Below are positions 1-5,277 of a stretch of DNA of 5,277 nt, piece by piece. Location of the stretch: NCBI GenBank assembly GCA_020432595.1, contig JAGQGA010000307.1:1-5277 (forward strand). The letters are read 5' to 3'. Each line of letters begins with the position of its first letter. The first letter of the stretch is position 1. Origin of the DNA: Anaerolineales bacterium. Lineage in GTDB: Bacteria > Chloroflexota > Anaerolineae > Promineifilales > Promineifilaceae. Below the pieces are notes generated by a model. It saw only the letters and a program-made list of their open reading frames with translations. It was not told the DNA's origin and searched no databases. Position numbers and translations under genes: made by a program.

Positions 1-1
1 G

Positions 2-2005
2 CAGGTTATTGGCTATTTGGGGCGTGTGTTGCAAGAGCCGTATGAGATTGACTACAACGATCTAATGCGTGTGCTGCGCGATGTACGCGCCGGCCGACTA
101 GCCGAAGCCCGCGAATTTGTGGAGGAACTGGGTAAGGATTCGGCTCTGGTCGAAGATGCCATGCGACAATGGGGTCTCTACAATCGCTATGTAACGGTAC
201 AAGAGGACGAACGCAAGCTGGCGCAGTTCCTGGCCGAAATGGTTTTTGAACAGCATTACAACGCCCGTGCTGCTCTCATTCGCACCGTGTTGAGTGATGA
301 CCTGGAAGGGGCAAAGGCTGTAATTGCTAAGGTTCCAGGGATTCCCGACGACATTATAGACCACATTTTAGCACTGAAGGCGCAAACCGAGCGGGAGCGC
401 AAAGAGGTGTGGCAGTTAGGCGGGCTGCACGTGGTTGGCTCCGAACGGCATGAATCGCGCCGCATTGACAACCAGCTTCGCGGTCGGGCGGCGCGGCAAG
501 GCGATCCTGGCTCTTCCCGCTTCTTCCTCTCGCTGGACGATGATTTGATGCGCCGGTTTGGTGGTGAGCGGCTAAAGAACTTTATGTCACGCACCAATCT
601 GCCTGATGATCTGCCAATTGAAAACCGGATGCTAGATCGCATCATCGAAAGTTCGCAGGAGCGGATTGAAGGCTACAACTTCGATATCCGCAAAAATGTG
701 GTTGAGTATGATGATGTGATGAGCAAACAGCGGCAGGCGATGTATGGGCAGCGGCGCGAGGTGCTGCTCGGTGATGGTTCCAGCCTGGATGACCAGATTG
801 AGGATGCTTTTGCCACAACGATTGCCGAACTGGTTGATAACTACGTAGATAACTACCCTGGGTATGTACGCAGCGAAATTGAGCGGGTAATTCGGGATTT
901 TAGCACCGATGCCACCGATGAAATTAATGTGCGTGGTGTGGTGCGGCAAATGCGTGGGCTGCTGCCAAAGGCCACGACCTTAGATATAGATGAGTTGTCC
1001 AAACTTTCGGCGGCACGGCTGACAGATAGACTGATGCTGTTGGCGCATGAGAATGAGGAAGAAGGGACAAACCTGTACCAACTGCTGCGGGCAATGGAAC
1101 GGTTTTTGCCGCTGCTGCCACCGGTGCCCAACTTGGGCAGTTTGGCCGGCCGTCCTTCTGGTCGTTTGCAGGCGCGTGATCTCATTCGGCGTGATTATTT
1201 GGAGCAAGTGGAGTCGCTGTTTAATGAGTTCCTGGCCGAGCAAGCGGACCGTGCCGACCGGGATACGATTTGGGAAAAAGCGTCCACGGAGCTGGAGCAA
1301 GCGTTTGCCCAGTTTAGCGTAGATGGGCTTTCTTCCAAAAACGCCACCGCTCGACAGCTTCGCTTTCTGGAGCGGGCCGGTGGGGCACTGCGAGATTTGC
1401 TGCTGGATAGTTTGTCGGCACTGGAAGGGGAGCAGATGGTTGCGGCGTTGAAGAGCTATGTGAAGACGCAGCAAGACAAGTGGCGGATTCGTATTGGGGT
1501 GGAACAATATCTGAACTTCCAGCGGGTGCTGCTGCTGTCGGCCATTGACCGGGAGTGGCGAGATTACCTGACGGCAATGGACGATTTGCGGCGGGAGATT
1601 GGGCTAGCGGCCATTGGGCAGCGTGACCCGAAGGTGGAATATAAGCGGCGCTCATTTGAGATGTTTGCTGATATGCGCCGCAATATTGATCGTGATATTG
1701 CCGAACGTTTTTTCCGTGACATTGCCGGGCACCAGCAGTTTATTCAGCAGCAGGAAGCCGAAGCCGCTTACCAAATTCAGGCGCGGGATGCTGGCTATGA
1801 GGTGGTGCAGCGGGAGAAGGGCAAGGGTGTGGAACTGCGCCGCGATTCCCCCAAGGTGGGGCGTAATGATTTGTGTCCGTGCGGCAGCGGCAAGAAATAT
1901 AAGAATTGCCACATGCGCCAGGATTTAGCGGCGGCTGGTGCCAGCCCGGCGGTGATGACTGGCGGCACGGGTGGTGGGCGCAAGAAAGGCAAGAAAAAGC
2001 GGTAA
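2..2005 (+). CDS. secA: Preprotein translocase ATPase SecA, C-terminal part (5' end outside window)
   Basis: SecA is the ATPase motor that pushes unfolded preproteins through the SecYEG channel. The frame is open from the first complete codon, so the true start, NBD1 and preprotein-binding domain lie upstream; 667 residues are visible (numbered here from the codon at 2-4). Residues 1-139 are a helical, charged insertion. Residues 140-154 ([15 protein letters not shown]) and 158-170 ([13 protein letters not shown]) are the end of NBD2, with the arginines of helicase motif VI at 162 and 165. Residues 225-245 (from [15 protein letters not shown]) begin the helical scaffold. About 260-505 is an enlarged wing region, and 511-560 is the two-helix finger region ([25 protein letters not shown]). 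A SEC-C zinc motif (Cys625, Cys627, Cys636, His637) follows, then a Gly/Lys-rich tail. Family assignment is seen directly; no frameshift is apparent. Oddities are Ala in GRAAR and Ile at the finger tip. Confidence 0.97.
   Translation, partial: QVIGYLGRVLQEPYEIDYNDLMRVLRDVRAGRLAEAREFVEELGKDSALVEDAMRQWGLYNRYVTVQEDERKLAQFLAEMVFEQHYNARAALIRTVLSDDLEGAKAVIAKVPGIPDDIIDHILALKAQTERERKEVWQLGGLHVVGSERHESRRIDNQLRGRAARQGDPGSSRFFLSLDDDLMRRFGGERLKNFMSRTNLPDDLPIENRMLDRIIESSQERIEGYNFDIRKNVVEYDDVMSKQRQAMYGQRREVLLGDGSSLDDQIEDAFATTIAELVDNYVDNYPGYVRSEIERVIRDFSTDATDEINVRGVVRQMRGLLPKATTLDIDELSKLSAARLTDRLMLLAHENEEEGTNLYQLLRAMERFLPLLPPVPNLGSLAGRPSGRLQARDLIRRDYLEQVESLFNEFLAEQADRADRDTIWEKASTELEQAFAQFSVDGLSSKNATARQLRFLERAGGALRDLLLDSLSALEGEQMVAALKSYVKTQQDKWRIRIGVEQYLNFQRVLLLSAIDREWRDYLTAMDDLRREIGLAAIGQRDPKVEYKRRSFEMFADMRRNIDRDIAERFFRDIAGHQQFIQQQEAEAAYQIQARDAGYEVVQREKGKGVELRRDSPKVGRNDLCPCGSGKKYKNCHMRQDLAAAGASPAVMTGGTGGGRKKGKKKR
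1874..1912 (+). other. SEC-C zinc-binding motif of SecA
   Basis: The motif [13 protein letters not shown] has the Cys-x-Cys-(8)-Cys-His spacing of the SEC-C domain. In SecA this domain binds one zinc ion and contacts SecB (where present), phospholipid or the ribosome. All four ligands are intact. It normally sits at the extreme C-terminus; here about 30 further residues follow, ending in a basic Gly/Lys/Arg run. SecB-type targeting cannot be inferred, because many bacteria with this motif lack SecB. Confidence 0.93.
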
Positions 2006-2019
2006 AAAACGGCCGTTTT
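2006..2019. repeat. Palindromic repeat copy 1 (AACGGCCGTT family), intergenic
   Basis: This is the only non-coding copy. It is extended to a perfect 14-bp palindrome, AAAACGGCCGTTTT, and begins immediately after the secA stop codon (core 2008-2017). It could form a small A/T-based hairpin with a GGCC loop, but it is followed by C residues rather than a T run, so it is a weak terminator candidate. Confidence 0.9.
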
Positions 2020-2066
2020 CCCCCATTTGTACTATGTATTTACCATAACAGGTGTTGCATAGTTGG

Positions 2067-2094
2067 TTGATTATTGCCACGTTATCTGGATAAT
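2067..2094 (+). promoter_or_regulatory. Candidate sigma70-type promoter
   Basis: TTGATT (2067-2072) and GATAAT (2089-2094) are separated by 16 bp, matching 4/6 and 5/6 of the -35 and -10 consensus. Transcription would begin near 2101, at the first base of the strong hairpin, so a transcript would carry the terminator-like structure at its 5' end. It may therefore be a chance match in AT-rich spacer, or it may feed an attenuated leader for the GAF gene. Sequence match only. Confidence 0.35.
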
Positions 2095-2144
2095 GTACGT
2101 AGAGGCGTTGTGCAACGCCTCTATTTCTATTTTTTGATAATGTA
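2089..2144. repeat. 9-bp direct repeat GATAATGTA flanking the hairpin
   Basis: GATAATGTA occurs at 2089-2097 and again at 2136-2144, bracketing a 38-bp segment that consists of the inverted repeat plus T-rich DNA. The arrangement resembles a target-site duplication around a tiny inverted-repeat insertion. A chance repeat in AT-rich spacer is also plausible. Confidence 0.45.
2101..2135 (+). terminator. Rho-independent terminator downstream of secA
   Basis: AGAGGCGTTG (2101-2110) is perfectly complementary to CAACGCCTCT (2113-2122), giving a GC-rich stem of at least 9 bp with a tiny GTGC loop. A T-A pair at 2100/2123 can extend it. It is followed by ATTTCTATTTTTT, ending in six T residues. There is no equivalent T run on the opposite strand, so it should act on + strand transcripts, ending secA about 95 nt after its stop codon. 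Confidence 0.82.
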
Positions 2145-2191
2145 GGCAGCGCGGTTTTTCAACGTTCGCATCATTGCGCTAGCCATTTTGT

Positions 2192-2195
2192 GGAG
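2192..2195 (+). promoter_or_regulatory. Ribosome-binding site for the GAF gene
   Basis: GGAG lies 4 nt before the ATG at 2200, within the purine-rich run GGAGCGGG. It favours this ATG over the in-frame TTG at 2188, which has no purine-rich stretch upstream. The spacing is at the short end of normal. Confidence 0.6.
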
Positions 2196-2199
2196 CGGG

Positions 2200-5100
2200 A
2201 TGTCAGATCGACACATTGGTATAAATGATCTCGCTATATTGTTACGAACCGTAGCAACGGCCGTTTCTTTGGAAGCTGTAGCCGAAGCAGCAGCGCGGTT
2301 TTTGCATGGTTTCTTGCCATCGGCACAGGTAACAGTCACACCAACGGCCGTTTTTGCCGCCAACATTGTGGGCGAAACGGCCGTTTCTCTGCCCATTGGC
2401 CGCAGTGGTTTCTGGCTCAACATCCAGCACAGCGAGCCGTTTACCGCCGAGGATGCGGAATTGCTGCAAACGGCCGTTTCTCTGCTAACCACCGCCCCTT
2501 TACCCGGCCAAACCCTGTTAACGACGGCGCAGCTCTCTCTGTTGCAGCGGCTTAACCAAATCATTATCCATAATCGCCCGCTGCATGACCAGGAAGCAGG
2601 TTTGCAGCAGGCATTCCGCCAGGCGTTTCCCCATGCCTCGGCGCGTCTATTCTGGCAGCAAACCGAACCGGAGCGGCTGGATTTGCAGCTTGTGTTTGGG
2701 CAGCCGGTTTCTGCGGCTTTGCCACCGCTGGATGGCAAGAAAACGGCCGTTTATCAGCAGCCCGATGGGACACAACTGGTGGTGCCGCTCCAGCTTAACC
2801 CCAAAAATCGGCTGCTGCTGCTGTTGGAATATGGACAACAAACGGCCGTTTCTCCCAGCGATCTGGCAGCGGCGGAACTGTTGGCGGGGCAGTTGGGGGT
2901 GGTGGTCAATAACGGCCGTTTATTTGAAATCGCCTGGGATCGCGCCAACCAGCTTGAAACCATCTTCCGCGTTACCGAATATGCCCGCTTGCTCAAACCG
3001 CTGGCACCAACCCTGCAAACCATCCACGAGCAAATCCAGCATGTTTTTAAAACTAAAGACAGCTACATTGCCCTGTACGATGCTGAAAAACAGCTTGTTT
3101 CCTTCCCGTCCGTAGTGGATCAGGGTGTGGAAATGGCTGTCAACCCGATTTCGATTTATGATGCCCGCAGCTTGGCCGTCTGGGTTGTCACCAACAACCT
3201 GGCGTATACGACGGGTGATTGGCTGGAGGATGCCAAACCGGTGCCTGGGTTGCGCGTGGGTAATTTGTCGCGCTCCATTATCGCGGTGCCCATCCGCCTC
3301 AACGATGAGGTACTGGGGGTGATTTCGGTGCAAAGCGAGCGGCGACAGGCGTTTGCCGAGGCGGATTTGCCGACATTAACGGCCGTTGCCGACCACGTTG
3401 CCACCATCATCAAAAACGCCACCCTTTACGCCCAGGCTAAAGAGCTGGTTGAAGCCAGTGCCCGCGACCATTTGGCTGCCATTGCCCTGCGCCAGGCCAT
3501 CACAGCCATTGGCGACTCGCTTGACCATGCGGTGGTGGTAAGAAACTTTTTGCAGACGCTCGGCGGCATCATTACCTATGACACCGCCTATCTTTTTTTG
3601 TGGCAAGATCAGCGGCTGGTACTGGCCGATGCCCGTGATAACCACCAGCGTGCCCTGGTGGTCGCCACTGATGAGTTGGAATCTATTTGGAACCACAGCA
3701 CGCTGACAACGGCCGTTTTGCACAAAAAAGAGCCGTTGAGTATTGCTGATGTGGTTAAGGATTCGCGCTGGGTGTCGTTGGCTGGGCAAACGGCCGTTCG
3801 TTCCTGGATGGGCGTGCCGCTGGGAGCCGATAACCCGCTGGGGCTGCTGGTGGTCAACAGCTTTCAACCCAACGCCTTTAGCCAGCGTGAAGAGCGGCTC
3901 GTTTCTACTCTCGCTGCCCACGCCGCCGTCGCCATCCAAAACGCCCTGCTGCATCACCAAACCCAGCAGCAGCTTTCCGAACTCAGCATTCTTTACCAGG
4001 CCAGCGCCACCATGAGCGCCAACCTCGATCAAGGATTTGTGCTCCACGCCGTTGCCCGCGAGATGGTGCAGGCGCTGCAAGTGGATAGCTGCCTCATTTT
4101 GGTGCAAGATGAAGCCAGCAGCCAGTTCCAGCTTGTGGCTCAGGAACATTACGCCGCCAAGGTGTCCGGCCGGCAAACGGTTCGTAACCTGCCCAGTGCC
4201 GCCAGCTTTGAAGTCCTGGCGCAGCACCCTGCCCTGCAGCAGGCACTGTCAAATGGTTCGCTGAGCCTGCGGCAAGATACCGTCCGCACCGCCACCGAGC
4301 GCGAATTGCTGGAGCAATCGGGGTTCCGTTCGGTCTTGTTTGTTCCTCTACAGGTGCGTGACAAGGTGCTGGGGCTGCTGCTGTTGGGGCAGCTAACCGA
4401 ACTGCGCTCTTTTCCGACATCGGTGCTGCGGCTGGCGCGGAACCTTGCCAGCCAGGCGGCGGTTGCCATTGAACATGCCCGGCTCTATGAACGAGCGCAG
4501 CAGCGGGTGGCCGAACTATCGGCCTTCCACGAGATCGTCCTCCATCTCAATATGCCGCTCGATTTGCGCGTGGTGCTGGACACCATTACCGATTCAGCAC
4601 TCAGGTTGACGCAGGCAAACAACGTTCACATTTATCTTTATGACAACCATTCCGAAACCTTTACCTTTGGGTCGGCGTTGTGGCGTGACGGCCGGCGGCA
4701 CAGTGCCACCAAACATCCCCGTTCTAACGGCATCACCGCTACTGTTGTGCGCCGTGGTGAGCCAGTGGTCATCAATAGTGCCGCCACTGATCCGTTGTAT
4801 CAGTCGGCTATTGCCCAAACTTGGGGAATCGCCGCTATTGCCGGTTTCCCGCTGAAATATGATGACGAGGTGATTGGCGCCTTCACCACGACCTATCTCA
4901 GCACTCATACCTTTACCGATGATGAACTGCTGCTGCTTAACTTGCTGGCCGATCAGGCGGCCGTGGCCGTCAAAAATGCGCGGCTCTATGCCCAAACGGA
5001 GCGGCGGCTGTTGAGCATGTCGGCGCTGGTAGACATGGCGAAGCAGATTACGGGCAAGCTCAAGCTACGTTCGGTGCTAAACACAACCGTGGAAATGCTG

Positions 5101-5277
5101 CGCGACCTGCTCAAGGCGCGGGCCTGTACCATCACCATGCTTTCGGATGACAAGACGGAGTTGGTGATTGCCACAGCGGCCGGTATCAGCCCCGAATATG
5201 TGGGTCAGGTGCGGATGAAGGTGGGTGAGGGGGTTTCGGGGCAGGTGGTGCGTACCGGTGAACCCGTTTACATACCA
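2200..5277 (+). CDS. Multi-GAF-domain sensor/signalling protein (3' end outside window)
   Basis: A single frame stays open for 1026 codons to the last base. GAF domains bind small ligands (cyclic nucleotides, haem, tetrapyrroles) or mediate dimerisation. The core strand signature (hydrophobic-Pro-hydrophobic, then a strand ending in acidic/polar residues) recurs at VSLPI (62-66), VVPL (194-197), AVPI (362-365), GVPL (538-541), FVPL (714-717) and GFPL (882-885). A seventh domain starts near 955 and is cut after GEGVSGQVV (1009-1017). Repeat boundaries are marked by the linkers NATLYAQ, NALLHHQ, HARLYER and NARLYAQ (from 406, 581, 759, 926), each followed by a predicted signalling helix. Domain 1 looks short and degenerate. 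There is no signal peptide or membrane segment, so it is probably cytoplasmic. Only two Cys (631, 976) are present, both in a first core strand rather than at a bilin-attachment site. The output domain is off-window; a histidine kinase, SpoIIE-type phosphatase or nucleotide cyclase is possible by family precedent. Confidence 0.9.
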   Translation, partial: MSDRHIGINDLAILLRTVATAVSLEAVAEAAARFLHGFLPSAQVTVTPTAVFAANIVGETAVSLPIGRSGFWLNIQHSEPFTAEDAELLQTAVSLLTTAPLPGQTLLTTAQLSLLQRLNQIIIHNRPLHDQEAGLQQAFRQAFPHASARLFWQQTEPERLDLQLVFGQPVSAALPPLDGKKTAVYQQPDGTQLVVPLQLNPKNRLLLLLEYGQQTAVSPSDLAAAELLAGQLGVVVNNGRLFEIAWDRANQLETIFRVTEYARLLKPLAPTLQTIHEQIQHVFKTKDSYIALYDAEKQLVSFPSVVDQGVEMAVNPISIYDARSLAVWVVTNNLAYTTGDWLEDAKPVPGLRVGNLSRSIIAVPIRLNDEVLGVISVQSERRQAFAEADLPTLTAVADHVATIIKNATLYAQAKELVEASARDHLAAIALRQAITAIGDSLDHAVVVRNFLQTLGGIITYDTAYLFLWQDQRLVLADARDNHQRALVVATDELESIWNHSTLTTAVLHKKEPLSIADVVKDSRWVSLAGQTAVRSWMGVPLGADNPLGLLVVNSFQPNAFSQREERLVSTLAAHAAVAIQNALLHHQTQQQLSELSILYQASATMSANLDQGFVLHAVAREMVQALQVDSCLILVQDEASSQFQLVAQEHYAAKVSGRQTVRNLPSAASFEVLAQHPALQQALSNGSLSLRQDTVRTATERELLEQSGFRSVLFVPLQVRDKVLGLLLLGQLTELRSFPTSVLRLARNLASQAAVAIEHARLYERAQQRVAELSAFHEIVLHLNMPLDLRVVLDTITDSALRLTQANNVHIYLYDNHSETFTFGSALWRDGRRHSATKHPRSNGITATVVRRGEPVVINSAATDPLYQSAIAQTWGIAAIAGFPLKYDDEVIGAFTTTYLSTHTFTDDELLLLNLLADQAAVAVKNARLYAQTERRLLSMSALVDMAKQITGKLKLRSVLNTTVEMLRDLLKARACTITMLSDDKTELVIATAAGISPEYVGQVRMKVGEGVSGQVVRTGEPVYIP
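2256..2265. repeat. Palindromic repeat copy 2
   Basis: Exact AACGGCCGTT read as Thr20-Ala-Val22 of the GAF protein, 56 nt into the gene. It is followed by TCT, as in copies 4, 5 and 7. Confidence 0.9.
2343..2352. repeat. Palindromic repeat copy 3
   Basis: Exact core read as Thr49-Ala-Val51, in the middle of the degenerate first GAF-like domain. It lies only 33 bp (start to start) before the next copy. Confidence 0.9.
2376..2385. repeat. Palindromic repeat copy 4
   Basis: Extended to the 12-bp palindrome AAACGGCCGTTT and followed by CTCTG. The 17-base string AAACGGCCGTTTCTCTG is shared exactly with copy 5. It is read as Thr60-Ala-Val62 and forms the start of the VSLPI core strand. Confidence 0.9.
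2469..2478. repeat. Palindromic repeat copy 5
   Basis: Extended to AAACGGCCGTTT and followed by CTCTG, as in copy 4. It is read as Thr91-Ala-Val93 in the C-terminal helix of the first GAF-like domain. Confidence 0.9.
2742..2751. repeat. Palindromic repeat copy 6
   Basis: Extended to the 12-bp palindrome, read as Thr182-Ala-Val184 in the second GAF-like domain. The following bases (TAT) differ from the TCT of copies 2, 4, 5 and 7. Confidence 0.9.
2841..2850. repeat. Palindromic repeat copy 7
   Basis: Extended to AAACGGCCGTTT and followed by CTC. It is read as Thr215-Ala-Val217, in the loop between the last strand and last helix of the second GAF-like domain. Confidence 0.9.
2911..2920. repeat. 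Palindromic repeat copy 8, in a different codon phase
   Basis: The only coding copy read in another phase: AAC GGC CGT gives Asn238-Gly-Arg240. It falls where the other linkers read N-A-x-L-Y or H-A-R-L-Y, so the palindrome coincides with a natural Asn/Arg position. Confidence 0.9.
3378..3387. repeat. Palindromic repeat copy 9
   Basis: Exact 10-bp core without the 12-bp extension (preceded by T, followed by G). It is read as Thr394-Ala-Val396 in the C-terminal helix of the third GAF domain, where TAVADHVA fits the usual helix of the family. Confidence 0.9.
3708..3717. repeat. Palindromic repeat copy 10
   Basis: Exact core read as Thr504-Ala-Val506 in the fourth GAF domain, in the segment before the loop KKEPLSIADV. 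Confidence 0.9.
3789..3798. repeat. Palindromic repeat copy 11 (last in window)
   Basis: Exact core preceded by an extra A, read as Thr531-Ala-Val533 just before the GVPL core strand of the fourth GAF domain. No further exact copy occurs in the remaining 1.48 kb, although near matches such as AAACGGTTCGT near 4177 are present. Confidence 0.9.

Larger units (their letters stand above)
2006..2199. other. Intergenic region between secA and the multi-GAF gene
   Basis: This 194-bp gap contains, in order, a palindromic repeat copy, a candidate sigma70-type promoter, a GATAATGTA direct repeat flanking a strong hairpin with a T run, and the ribosome-binding site of the next gene. No RNA gene or small ORF with a convincing start was recognised. 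The in-frame TAG at 2143-2145 sets the upstream limit for the GAF gene. Confidence 0.85.

Noticed and set aside
2006..2020. First palindrome as the main secA terminator
   Set aside because: It has only a five-pair A/T-rich stem with a GGCC loop and is followed by CCCCC rather than T residues; the hairpin at 2101-2135 is far stronger.
2188..2190. TTG as an alternative start of the GAF gene
   Set aside because: It has no Shine-Dalgarno-like sequence upstream, whereas the ATG at 2200 is preceded by GGAG.
2127..2738. 203-codon open frame on the - strand over the start of the GAF gene
   Set aside because: It overlaps both the terminator T run and the GAF coding region, has low-complexity Ser/Cys/Arg composition, and shows no family signature.
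2585..3115. 176-codon + strand frame inside the GAF gene
   Set aside because: It is an out-of-phase shadow: the GAF frame is open throughout with clear domain motifs, and this translation is rich in Trp/Cys/Arg and unrecognisable.
2008..3798. Repeats as a CRISPR array or iterons of an origin
   Set aside because: The units are 10-14 bp, irregularly spaced, embedded in a continuous coding frame and without a unit-length spacer pattern or cas/replication genes nearby.
3376..4227. 283-codon open frame on the - strand
   Set aside because: It lies wholly antisense to GAF domains 3-5, has no recognisable domain, and its openness follows from the codon bias of the + strand gene.
4090..5127. Cys631 and Cys976 as bilin chromophore attachment sites
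   Set aside because: Both lie in the first core strand (DSCLILV, RACTITM), not in the loop/helix position used by phytochrome or CBCR GAF domains, and no neighbouring His motif is seen.

Overview
The window holds two tandem genes on the + strand, each cut by a window edge. The first is the C-terminal two thirds of the preprotein translocase ATPase SecA (2-2005). The second is a very long gene, open from an ATG at 2200 to the last base, made of about seven consecutive GAF (ligand-sensing) domains joined by helical linkers. A 194-bp gap between them carries a strong rho-independent terminator, a possible promoter and a short direct repeat.

The organism is a bacterium with moderately GC-rich DNA. 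The form of SecA (a [15 protein letters not shown] helicase motif, a long insertion before the [12 protein letters not shown] segment, an enlarged wing region, a C-terminal SEC-C zinc motif) and the adjacent multi-GAF sensor both recall filamentous Chloroflexota (Anaerolineae/Caldilineae-like lineages). This assignment rests on remembered family features, not a search. Cyanobacteria, which also have a long SecA insertion and many GAF proteins, are the main alternative.

The most striking signal is a short perfect palindrome, AACGGCCGTT, present 11 times between 2008 and 3798. It is absent from the 2 kb of secA and from the last 1.48 kb of the window. About 0.005 copies would be expected in a window this size at equal base frequencies. 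One copy lies 2 nt after the secA stop codon. Ten lie inside the GAF gene; nine of these are read in one phase, giving Thr-Ala-Val, and one is read as Asn-Gly-Arg. It behaves like a highly iterated palindrome (the class typified by cyanobacterial HIP1) with a different sequence.

The two genes look functionally unrelated: SecA drives protein export, and the GAF protein is probably a cytoplasmic sensor whose output domain lies beyond the window. The terminator between them suggests separate transcription. No RNA genes, CRISPR array, transposase or phage genes were seen.
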